Shown here: piece after piece, positions 7,768 to 15,583 of the stretch | Position numbering within the stretch: the first letter of the stretch is position 1 | How the letters are laid out: each line of letters starts with the position of its first letter | Source: Parachlorella kessleri | Taxonomy: Eukaryota; Chlorophyta; Trebouxiophyceae; Chlorellales; Chlorellaceae | Length of the DNA stretch: 15,583 nucleotides | Direction: 5' to 3' | Assembly: GCA_001598975.1 (NCBI GenBank) | Contig: BBXU01001478.1 | Span: 1-15,583 of the forward strand | Made by a program: the position numbers and the translations under genes | The notes under the pieces: generated by a model | Told to the model about the DNA's origin: nothing | Databases searched by the model: none | What the model saw: the letters and a program-made list of their open reading frames with translations, nothing else

Positions 7768-8130
7768 GCCAGCAAGATGTTATACAAACCTTCAGCAGGC
7801 TGATCCTTCAGCGTGTTGAAGTAAGATGCCAGCCTGCTGCAGCACCGTAGGCATGCAGACGGGAGTGGCTAGTTGCTCAATAACCTAATCCTACGTGCCC
7901 GCCTTCACTTTTCCTAGTGTCACGCTCCTGGGTCTGTGCAGCATTGTCACTAGAGTTTGGCAGGAGTGCTTCACATCTTTGCTTGCTGTCATGGCTGTCG
8001 AACTGTCGATGTTTGGTAGCAGCTGTGGGAAGGTGGTCTCGTCTTGTCTGCCGCTTTGCCTCTACTTGCCGCAGCATCGGACTGCTCAACCGGTGTAACA
8101 AGGCAGAGAGGAAACAACCCAAGTACAGCA

Positions 8131-8163
8131 GGGCAGGTGGGCCAGACGGGGCAGGTGGGCCAG
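8131..8163. repeat. 15-bp direct repeat
   Basis: GGGCAGGTGGGCCAG occurs at 8131-8145 and 8149-8163, an 18-bp period, in the CDKB upstream region. Confidence 0.85.
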
Positions 8164-8329
8164 GCCGACTTCATGACCTTGCTTGCATGCCTGCTTGTGC
8201 AGTTTTTCGCCCACATCCTAGATACCCGCAGTACGGTAAATTGCTCATTTGCCATGGGTTTGGCAGATGGCCCGGTATTCCTCGATTCCCTTCTCTCAGC
8301 CTCTAGAGGCCTCTGCCCAGCCTGGGAAG

Positions 8330-8337
8330 GCGCCAAT
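8330..8337 (-). promoter_or_regulatory. E2F-like site upstream of CDKB
   Basis: The minus strand reads ATTGGCGC, which fits the E2F consensus WTTSSCSS, about 225 bp upstream of the CDKB start. B-type CDKs are expressed in a cell-cycle-dependent way in plants and algae, so the site is plausible, but a single 8-base match can occur by chance. Confidence 0.3.
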
Positions 8338-8561
8338 GAGTACCAGGTGACTACCATACCATGCTGTGCTGCGCTTTTGAACCTGGGCGAGCAGCCAGAC
8401 CACTGTCCCACTGCCAGAAGTGAACACCTCTTTATATATCCTATTTTGTAACAAGTCGGTCGAGGCTGCTTCCCTCCCACACATATAAGAGCTTTGTATT
8501 GTCGGCTAGTCCTGCAGACAACCCGGCGCTGTTTTCTGCCGCTCAGCGGCGCTGAGGCCAG

Positions 8562-10990
8562 ATGGTAAGGTCGTGAGAAACAGTTTGTTGCCGGCGATCG
8601 ACTTGTTGGTGTCCACCAAATCTGTGCGAAACTCACCACATGCCAGGCATAGTCACCATACACCACCACCCTGTCGCAGGACAATTATGAGAAGCTAGAA
8701 AAGATCGGTGAAGGTGCGGCCCTAGGCGTGCTACAAGCAGGAACATGCTCTTTCTCACGCACGACAATTGTATGAGGGCAGGAACGTAACGTTGCCTACC
8801 GTGTGCCGCGCAGGCACCTATGGCAAAGTATACAAGGCACGGGATAAGAACAGCGGCAAGCTAGTGGCGCTGAAAAAGACGCGCTTGGAGGTCAGTTGTG
8901 CAGCTGCGCGGCAGTGTCCCACTGCTATCCAGTCTGGCCTGTGCCCCCAGTTTGGCGACGTGACCACATGGCCACAATAATTTTCCCTTTCGCAGATGGA
9001 GGAGGAGGGTGTGCCCTCCACAACGCTGCGCGAGATATCGCTGCTGCAGATGCTCTCTGAGAGCAACCATATTGTCAAGTAAGACTGCATATTCAGATGA
9101 TGTACTCGCAAGGTAGCTACCTGCTGCAGCGCTGCAGGTTTGTGCTAGTGTCACTGAAGACCCAAGCTTCGTGAATGCAATTTGAATCCATTGTAACGAG
9201 TTTTGCAGGCTCCTTTGCGTGGAGCACTTGGAGGAGAATGACAAGCCCTGCCTGTACCTGGTAAGCGGCTCCATGCTGGTCAGCAGGTGGCATCTGGATC
9301 GCATCACTTAACCTTGTCATCCTCATTAACGCAAGCCTTGAAACCTGCGCTATTTCGGCCTGCAGGTGTTTGAGTACCTCAGCACTGACCTCAAAAAATA
9401 TATGGACAGGAATGGCAAGGGCCCTGCAAACCCGCTCCCCACTGACCTGGTGAAGGTATGCTCGCTGATGCGGGGGCCTGGAGATGGCTGAGATGGCCAG
9501 CACGCTATACATCAGTGGCGCATAGGCCTTTGCTTGTTGTGGCGGCTTAGGCTGCCTGCATGCACCCACGTGCATGCACCTTGCGCATGACCAGAGCCCT
9601 CATATGCGCTGCAGAGCTTCATGTACCAGCTGCTTAAGGGCACGGCGCACATGCACCGGCATGGTGTGATGCACAGAGATCTTAAGCCTCAGAACCTGCT
9701 GGTGGATGACACTGTCGCGCACCCGCTGCTCAAAGTGGCCGACCTGGGCCTGGGGCGGCATTTCTCCATTCCTATCAAGTCCTACACACATGAGGTAGGT
9801 GCAATTTGCCTGCGCAATCGAATGGAGGTTGCCTCTGAACTTCAGAAGTCTCGCCTGTCTGGCTAGTATATTATCTGCTTGACTTTCAAGTCACACAACT
9901 TAGCAGAAGTAAACAAACTTGCTCTATGCAAAGAAGCCAGCTTTTCAACCAGGGTTCCAACAGGGTTGTATTATTGATGCCTGCAGATTGTGACCCTTTG
10001 GTACCGGGCACCAGAGGTGCTGCTGGGGGCCACCCATTATGCACCTGCAGTTGACATTTGGAGTGTGGCCTGCATTTTCGCTGAGCTAGCTCGCAAGGTG
10101 TGCCTTGAGATGTGCCTGGAAGGAGCACCATGGCACCATGCAGAAGGGGACAGCGGAGGGTTGCAACTTCCTTGTTTGCAGCTCGCAACTTGTGAAGATG
10201 TAGAGTCACATACCTATATGCTTTCATACTTGCTTGGCAATGAGCCTCCACCCTGCAAACCCTGCCCCATCAAGTAGCTCTGCCATACCTTTCCCTCCTG
10301 CAGCAAGCCATCTTTCCTGGTGACAGCGAGCTGCAGCAGCTGCTGCACATCTTCAAGCTGCTAGGCACCCCCAGCGAGGAGGTGTGGCCTGACGTGACCA
10401 AGCTGCGCGACTGGCACGAGTTCCCCAACTGGCACCCGCAGGACCTCACCAAGGTAGGAGAACATCATACAGCTGGCGCAGCTGCGCTAAATTCGCCCTA
10501 GGTTATTACCCTTTTATAACCGCCACAAGCTCAGCTTCTGACTGGGTCTGCGCTGCTAAGGTAATACCTGAGGGTCACCCTCCCACCGAATTATGCGGCC
10601 TCTGAAATGTTTTGTTTGCCTCTGTTGCAGGTCTTCCCTAGGTTAGATGCCGCCGGCATTGACCTCATGCAGAAGATGTTTGTCTATGACCCAGCCAAGC
10701 GTATCACGGTAAGCAGGGCCAGGGAGAGTTGCCTGCTTGTTCAATGGCTCAGGTTGCAGGCGTTAATACAAGGCAATGCCGGACTTCGGCTTATGTAAAT
10801 TGATGTACCTGGCCTGAGGCCATGCGGACTTTGCTGGGGAGTGTGGCATGTAGCTGCATGCCCACAGACGCATACTCCATGTGTGTCCTGTGCTCTGCAG
10901 GCCAAGGAGGCTCTGAAGCACCCCTACTTTGATGATCTGGACAAGGAGACTGTGGATGCTTTGGAAAACGAAGCACTGCGCTATGACTAG
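8562..10990 (+). CDS. CDKB: B-type cyclin-dependent kinase (CDKB)
   Basis: This is a plant-specific mitotic Ser/Thr kinase that works with a cyclin to drive G2/M. It has eleven exons: 8562-8564, 8680-8713, 8814-8890, 8996-9078, 9209-9260, 9366-9455, 9615-9794, 9987-10097, 10304-10453, 10631-10708 and 10901-10990. They total 948 nt, or 315 residues, the normal CDKB length. Visible motifs in order are: the glycine loop [11 protein letters not shown] with the inhibitory Thr/Tyr pair, LVALKK with the catalytic Lys, the cyclin-binding helix PSTTLRE (here in place of PPTALRE or PPTTLRE), [29 protein letters not shown] with the T-loop Thr, [23 protein letters not shown] (Ala where most kinases have Gly), LFKLLGTP-like and [13 protein letters not shown] with IPIKSYTHE is diagnostic for CDKB rather than CDKA. 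The initiator ATG is an exon of its own, followed directly by GTAAGG. All introns are GT-AG, 100-206 bp. The gene converges on the ARID-HMG gene. Confidence 0.97.
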
Positions 10991-11515
10991 ACGGAGGGCC
11001 ACCCCTTGTTGACAGGGCCCCGCTGAGCATCAGTCTTAGCGCGCCAGTGTAGTAAAATGGAGCTCAATCCATCCCAGCTGACTGGCCACATTTGACAATG
11101 GTCAGTGGCTCCCTTAGTGGGCAGCAAACAAGTACAGGATTCCTGTCAGCTAAGGAAGTTTGCCAGCACCCCGGCTGAGCAATTAGCAGGCCCCATGCGA
11201 GACAGGCAGGATGGCTGTCATACAGGGTCATGTAGCGCAGCCTGTGGGGCTCAGGCCCAAGTAGTGTGTAGCACATGCTCCCACGTTTTCTTTTGTTGTC
11301 CTTTCATCAGGCAGTTGCATAGCAGCGAACAGGTTTTAGGAGTTCTCTAGGGTTAGAGCAATTTCCTGCTGGCAGAGTGCCAAGGTTTCACAGCTGGTCT
11401 TCGTAACCACAGCAATAATATCACTGGCTGCCCTCCCTCCCCCACTTTCGCAGCCTTGTGAACGGATGTTGCAGTTACAAATCTGTTGCCCCAGCAACTG
11501 TTGTGGTAAGCGCGG

Positions 11516-11520
11516 TGTAA
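11516..11520 (+). promoter_or_regulatory. TGTAA poly(A) signal candidate for CDKB
   Basis: This is the only TGTAA on the plus strand between the CDKB stop and the neighbouring gene, about 526 bases after the stop. Confidence 0.5.
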
Positions 11521-11549
11521 CCCTCATTGACATAATCAAACCCAAGGTC

Positions 11550-11554
11550 TTACA
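11550..11554 (-). promoter_or_regulatory. TGTAA poly(A) signal candidate for the ARID-HMG gene
   Basis: This minus-strand TGTAA lies about 283 bases downstream of the ARID-HMG stop. Another at 11475-11479 is an alternative. Confidence 0.5.
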
Positions 11555-11836
11555 TGTCACATCAGAACTTCCCTCGCGTAATGCACAGTCTTAAAACCTC
11601 AACGTGCCCATACTATTACGCAGGGTCTGTCACTCTAAAGAGACCACTGCTGGAGTCAAATTAGTTCGTATGTGACTGGATCGAAAGTAAGGTTCAGAAG
11701 GTCAACAGCAACCTCAGGGTAATGCTCTACGCCTCACAATAACCACACCATGTCAGTCTCATCATGTCCATGCTCATGTTTGAAGAATTCAGTTGTATGA
11801 CCACCACACTATTGTCCCAGTAGCTCTGCCGATCAG

Positions 11837-14800
11837 TTACTGTTGTGCAGGCACGACACCAGCCTCATGCCGTCCAGCTGTTCCCTGCCCCGTTGTAGGA
11901 TCAGCGCCTTGAAGCACAATGGGCACTGCTCCAGCAGGCAGTCCTGGTATTGGGTAGGCTAGGGGGTTGGCCACGGTGGGCAGCACATGCTGTGAATGCT
12001 CTGCTGCATCTGCTGCCAGGTCGCCAGACTCGGCATCCTGCAACCAGCAAACATTGTCCAATTGGTGACTGTCGGCAGAGACGAGCCATGGCTTGAATGG
12101 TGCGGTACGGGCAGCAGTGCGGAACATATGAGTAGGATTGTGCATTTCAACGGCGAACGGGTTTACTAGCATGGACTAAAAGTGTGCCTCTGTACATAAA
12201 AGGAGACCCCAGGTCAGGTGCACAGCCTGGGCCATACATTGGCTGAGGAGGGCATGATAGGTTGTATCTGGAGGGTCACTCATCTGCGTGAGATGCGCGC
12301 CTTCACCCCTCCGCACCTGCATTGCCTCATCATGCGCCTGCTGCTGCTGCTGGGCCTGCTGCGCCACAGCAGGAGCCAGCAGCTGGCCGCCGACCTGCAG
12401 CGCCTGCGCCGCCAGCGTGGACTGTGCCATGCTGACCGCCGCTGCCGCCTCGTGCGCTGATCGGAGCGAAGCATTTGTGGCCAGCCTATTGGGGGAAACG
12501 AGGTGACAGAGTAACGTGGCAGCCCAGTGCACACTACTGAGACGCACCCGCCCTGGATACGTGTCAATCGCCCACCATTTCTCACACATTTTGCCTTGCA
12601 ACGCTCTAGATTATGAAGCAGAGATTAACATCGTGTGTGTGTGGACCTTCTCCCCTTGCCTTCGTCTGCAAGCGGTGGGCTTACAAGCTGGAGCACACCC
12701 TCGCTTGATATCAGGAGGAGCCATGCCAAACAACGCTGCATCGCCGACTCATCATGGGTCAACCATGCCTACACCAATTCCACAAGGCGTCTTGAAACAG
12801 ACACCGGGACCCCACTCCCACCCACACAGTTGCATCCCTTCAGCCCAGCTCTGAACCGCCGCAGGCGGCCCCGTACCAGTGAACAACCTTGACTCATCAC
12901 CCTATGGCGCCACCTACAGTTTACTTCTCTCCCCCTTCGCCTTTCCCTCAACATCAGCACATTCACCTGTGCGTCCTGGGATACGAAGCTCTCCAGCACA
13001 CACAGAAGTCCACCCCCCCACCCATCCCACATCCCAGCCACCTGTAATTGTACGCCTCTAGCTCAGCGTTGTACCGCCGCTTGTCCTGCGCCGCAAGCTC
13101 CAGGTACGGCGCCTTCTCCGCTTCGCTGGCAGCCGTCCACATCTCACCCACTGCACCATGCATACGGAAATACTCAGGTCCGCCACTCACCCACTGCACA
13201 TGGAAGTACCAAGGTCCACATCTCACCCACTACACCATGCATATAAAAGTCAGGACAGCAGGAGGACGGGCCTGAGAGAGTGTGTGTCAAGCCCGCCCCA
13301 CCCACGCTGCCCTCTTGCAAGAGAGGGCCTGGCCCTGCTGTGGGCCTTGCTATGCTGGTCAGTGCCGGCCGCGGCATGTTGATCACCGCCCCAGGCTTGC
13401 ATTGCACCTGGCCAAGTCAGCGGGTGCACTGGCGAGTGGCGGCCCGGCCACGCTGGCCGGCTACCCTCTTCCCCAATCCTAGGGCTGATCGTACGGCAGG
13501 CTCCACCTCGCTATTGGTCAAGCCTCCGGCAGGCTAAGCTTTGCAGGGAGACTCCATATGCAAGACGTAGCCTTCCAAAACAAAGCGCGCAACACCCGCT
13601 CCCATGCACGCTGCATCGACCCAAAAATGGCGCTTCCAACCGTGTGTGGAGCGAATGCCCCCCGCTATACAAGTGCACTCCGGCTCACATTTCTTGGACA
13701 GCTCGTTCTGGGAGTAGGCCGGGTGAAGGGCCTTGGCCTTGCCGCGAGCATCGGCCGCAAAGAAGTTGAAGGCGCTCTTAGCCTGCCGCGGCAGGTAGGG
13801 GTCGTCTGCAGCCAGCAAGGATGGGCAGCAGCACGGGTATCGCGGGGATGGCACCTCTGTCAGCATAGCGCAGCGCAATACGCAGTGGCTTGCAGGGCCA
13901 CAGTCGCACAGGCGGGGTTGGCTCAGCTGCCCCCAACCCAATGTGCCTTCTGTAGCTAAAAATTGGCTGAGCCAGTTGGAATCTGTGATGTGGAACTCCC
14001 CCTGACCTGGCCAGACCCCACCGCAGGGTCAAGACCAAGACCCACACCCCGAAGCAAGGCTTACCTTGCTGCCGGGGCCCCTTGCGCGCCCCAGACGCGG
14101 AGCTGGGCAGCGGCGGCAGCGCAAAAGCGTCGCGGGTGTGCTCTGCCGGGGGAAAGTACAGCATGCCGTGGAACTCATGGCCGCCCAAGTGCACTGCAGG
14201 TCAGAGCAGGGGAGCAACAGACCCTTCAAAATCATTGGAGCTGCCAACAACTGGGTATGCCCTCGCCGGGGGCCAGTGTACTCCTAGCTTCCCAGGCCCA
14301 ATTCAGAGGCCAGTCGGTGCCCACAGGGAGGATGGCCTCGGATGGAAACCAAGTCCCGCACAGCACTTCCACGCTAGCAATTCCCTGATACGTGAAGCTG
14401 TCAATCAACAGTTTCCGATAGGCCTGCATGAACAGCTGAGAGGCATGCTTCCGACACCATTGTTGCACCCGCGGTCGCTGGGAGGCGTAGCCCATACAGC
14501 CCTGTGCCCCTTCTCCCCCTCCTTGCCTGTGATGAAGTAGCCGCAGTCAAACTTTGCGTCCACAACCACCTCGCCCCGGCTGCCAACCATAGCCGCCTCT
14601 GCAGCGCCTGGCTCTGCAGCAGCAGCGGCAGCAGCACACATTAGCAGGGGCTTAGGCTGGTCTACAGGCGAAGCACTACAGCACACCACCACACCTAGCA
14701 CTGGTTGACCTGCGCGCCAGAAAGTGTCAGGGGGCTCACCCTGTGTACCATTGGCACGGCTGTGCGACCGCCATGTTCAGTTGACTCCCTGTGTTTCTAA

Positions 14801-15487
14801 CTCACGGGTGGCATGTGCTGTGAGCGCTGTGGGTGCTGCGGGCGGCAGACCCTGGTACTCTATCGGCGCCTGCGCCGCGACTCCCTCCCCTCCGGGAGTG
14901 CCTGCGCCCGCGCCCGGCTCCTTGCGCTTGCGCCCCCGCCCCGCGCCCGTCTTGGGGGTAGCATCCGTGCTGGCAGAGGCTTTGGTGGCGCTGGTCTTAT
15001 AGGAGCCTGGGGGAGGGGGGACCCGGGGGCCCGTCTTGCGCTTGTAGTATACCTGTCAATGGCAGGCAGAGTGCTGTCAGCAATAGAAGGCCTGGTGCAG
15101 CCAGGGAATGGCGCAGCATGGTAGGCACGGGTGGCGCCCCAACGCCTTGTGTTTATGCTGCCGCATGAACATCTCCGCATACAAGGCCCTGCAGATGCAT
15201 GCTCTCACACACCAACGAAATAGCTCAGGCATGCTCAACACCACCTGCCGTTGGGAGAAGGATGTCATGAGACGACTCCTGTCTCTACTTCGGATAACTC
15301 ACGCCCCTCAGCAACTAGCACCCGGACGTTCCAGCAGGAGGACGTCAAAAAGTGCACCGCTACTGCATGACAAGCCATGCGACTGCCTTGCCTGCTCATA
15401 GTCCCACAGGAGGGCAACGTAGGCCTTGCGCAGCTGGAAGGAAGCTGAGGTGATGGTTTCGGGGAAGTTGAACTCGTTGGACACCTC
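11837..15487 (-). CDS. ARID-HMG box DNA-binding protein, 5' end beyond the right edge
   Basis: This is a plant-type nuclear DNA-binding protein combining an ARID domain and an HMG box. Eight exons in transcription order are 15487-15392, 15052-14806, 14709-14527, 14193-14065, 13805-13689, 13150-13042, 12485-12317 and 12037-11837, totalling 1251 nt (416 residues plus TAA), with every phase closing. The first exon is the C-terminal part of ARID (FPETITSASFQLRKAY, WDYEQ), continuing VYYKRK. A basic linker RGRKRKEPG resembles an AT-hook or nuclear signal. Next comes the segment typical of ARID-HMG proteins, VDAKFDCGYFIT joined to VHLGGHEFHGMLYF. The HMG box is split by an intron: LPRQAKSAFNFFAADARGKA...LSKK then LGEMWTAASEAEKAPYLELA. 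The tail has AQQAQQQQQA and no recognised domain. Two introns (15053-15391 and 14194-14526) are GC-AG with identical CAG|GCAAGG donors. The exon at 13150 has degenerate copies of its acceptor upstream. The ARID N-terminus and start lie outside the window. Confidence 0.94.
13135..13253. repeat. Three imperfect tandem copies of the HMG-exon acceptor region
   Basis: Units at 13135-13177, 13178-13213 and 13214-13253 each start GTCC and contain CTCACCCACT followed by GCA or ACA and CATG. The first unit spans the real acceptor and first codons of the HMG-box exon; the other two lie in the preceding intron. On the minus strand they read GTGCAG|TGGGTGAGATG, GTGCAG|TGGGTGAGTGG and GTGTAG|TGGGTGAGATG, so each keeps an AG and a GTGAG. 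Confidence 0.85.
14194..14526 (-). other. GC-AG intron in the ARID-HMG gene
   Basis: The donor is ACAG|GCAAGG and the acceptor CTGCAG. Only this donor restores the frame (ATC ACA G|TG CAC) and the family pattern ITVHLGG. No GT nearby does so. Confidence 0.85.
15053..15391 (-). other. GC-AG intron in the ARID-HMG gene
   Basis: The donor is GAGCAG|GCAAGG and the acceptor ATTGACAG, in phase 0. The junction gives DYEQ-VYYKRK, as expected where ARID passes into the linker in plant homologues. Confidence 0.8.
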
Positions 15488-15583
15488 CTGCAGCAGGACC
15501 AGCGGCTTGGCAGACATTGGCGGGCAGCAGGGTGGGGCAGGATGCCGCGAAACCTGCACACCAAGCTCCTGTGCTGTGCTACC
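15488..15583 (-). other. Intron at right edge, upstream of the ARID exon
   Basis: The exon begins after CTGCTGCAG (15488-15496) and its first codons (EVSNEF) fall in the middle of an ARID domain. The last 96 bases of the window are therefore most likely intron. An in-frame ATG at 15527-15529 is not a credible start. Confidence 0.65.

Larger units (their letters stand above)
7264..8561. other. Intergenic region: DUF1997 3' flank and CDKB promoter
   Basis: The first part is the 3' flank of the DUF1997 gene, with TGTAA at 7486-7490 and a second at 7745-7749. A 10-bp inverted repeat lies at 7720-7767 and a 15-bp direct repeat at 8131-8163. Candidate core-promoter strings for CDKB are TTTATATATC (8431-8440) and CATATAAGAG (8481-8490). 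Overlapping open frames of 135-231 codons on both strands have no protein-like content and are treated as chance. Confidence 0.55.
10991..11836. other. Shared 3' flank of the convergent CDKB and ARID-HMG genes
   Basis: No gene is supported here. The first plus-strand TGTAA after the CDKB stop is at 11516-11520. On the minus strand TGTAA lies at 11554-11550 and 11479-11475, downstream of the ARID-HMG stop. If these are used, the 3' UTRs are about 530 and 290-360 bases, and the transcripts meet or overlap near 11475-11550. Confidence 0.5.

Noticed and set aside
7989..8684. 231-codon minus-strand frame upstream of CDKB
   Set aside because: It has no domain-like segments or coding-like composition, and overlaps the CDKB promoter and intron 1. 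A plus-strand frame of similar openness overlaps it.
12176..12601. Minus-strand reading straight through the 12316 donor in the ARID-HMG gene
   Set aside because: The CAG|GTGCGG donor joins in phase to the 12037 exon, and the read-through sequence lacks coding features.
14232..14495. Minus-strand frame containing KLLIDSFTYQGIASVEVLCG
   Set aside because: It looks protein-like, but falls wholly inside the GC-AG intron; including it would break the junction ITVHLGG that the family requires.

Overview
The window looks like nuclear DNA of a chlorophyte green alga, most likely a trebouxiophyte or a close relative. Every well-resolved gene but one is split by introns of about 100-870 bp, nearly all ending in GCAG. 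TGTAA, the usual chlorophyte poly(A) signal, lies downstream of several stop codons. The gene content is plant-type: a B-type cyclin-dependent kinase, an ARID-HMG protein, a plastid-type DUF1997 protein and a plant-like TOM6. I see no bacterial operon, tRNA, rRNA, CRISPR array or transposon. The genus is not determined.

Layout. The left edge (1-1270, minus) holds the first two coding exons of glutamine:fructose-6-phosphate amidotransferase (GFAT), cut by the window end. Next, on the same strand, is a tiny single-exon gene for a TOM6-like mitochondrial import subunit (1567-1704). A presumed two-way promoter region (1705-2287) leads to a plus-strand gene whose last exon encodes five 14-residue repeats (2657-2943); its 5' exons are unresolved. 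A minus-strand gene with a recognisable last exon but unknown family (3995-4285) stands head-to-head with a four-exon gene for a plastid-targeted DUF1997 protein (4796-7263). About 1.3 kb downstream is an eleven-exon CDKB gene (8562-10990, plus), complete and in frame throughout. It converges on an ARID-HMG-box gene (11837-15487, minus), of which eight exons are resolved and whose 5' end lies beyond the right edge.

Exon joins for GFAT, DUF1997, CDKB and ARID-HMG were derived by hand from splice signals, codon phase and family motifs, and all phases close. The genes share no obvious pathway: amino-sugar synthesis, mitochondrial import, a plastid protein, cell-cycle control and chromatin binding. 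This reads as an ordinary nuclear neighbourhood.

The points most worth a second look are these: degenerate copies of an exon's 3' splice site and first codons inside the intron just upstream, in two separate genes (GFAT and ARID-HMG); two identical CAG|GCAAGG GC-AG introns in the ARID-HMG gene; a PSTTLRE cyclin-binding motif in the CDKB; a start-codon-only coding exon in the same gene; a roughly 250-residue low-complexity insertion inside the DUF1997 domain; an unrecognised 14-residue repeat protein; and a three-arm alternating hairpin with TGTAA in its loop.
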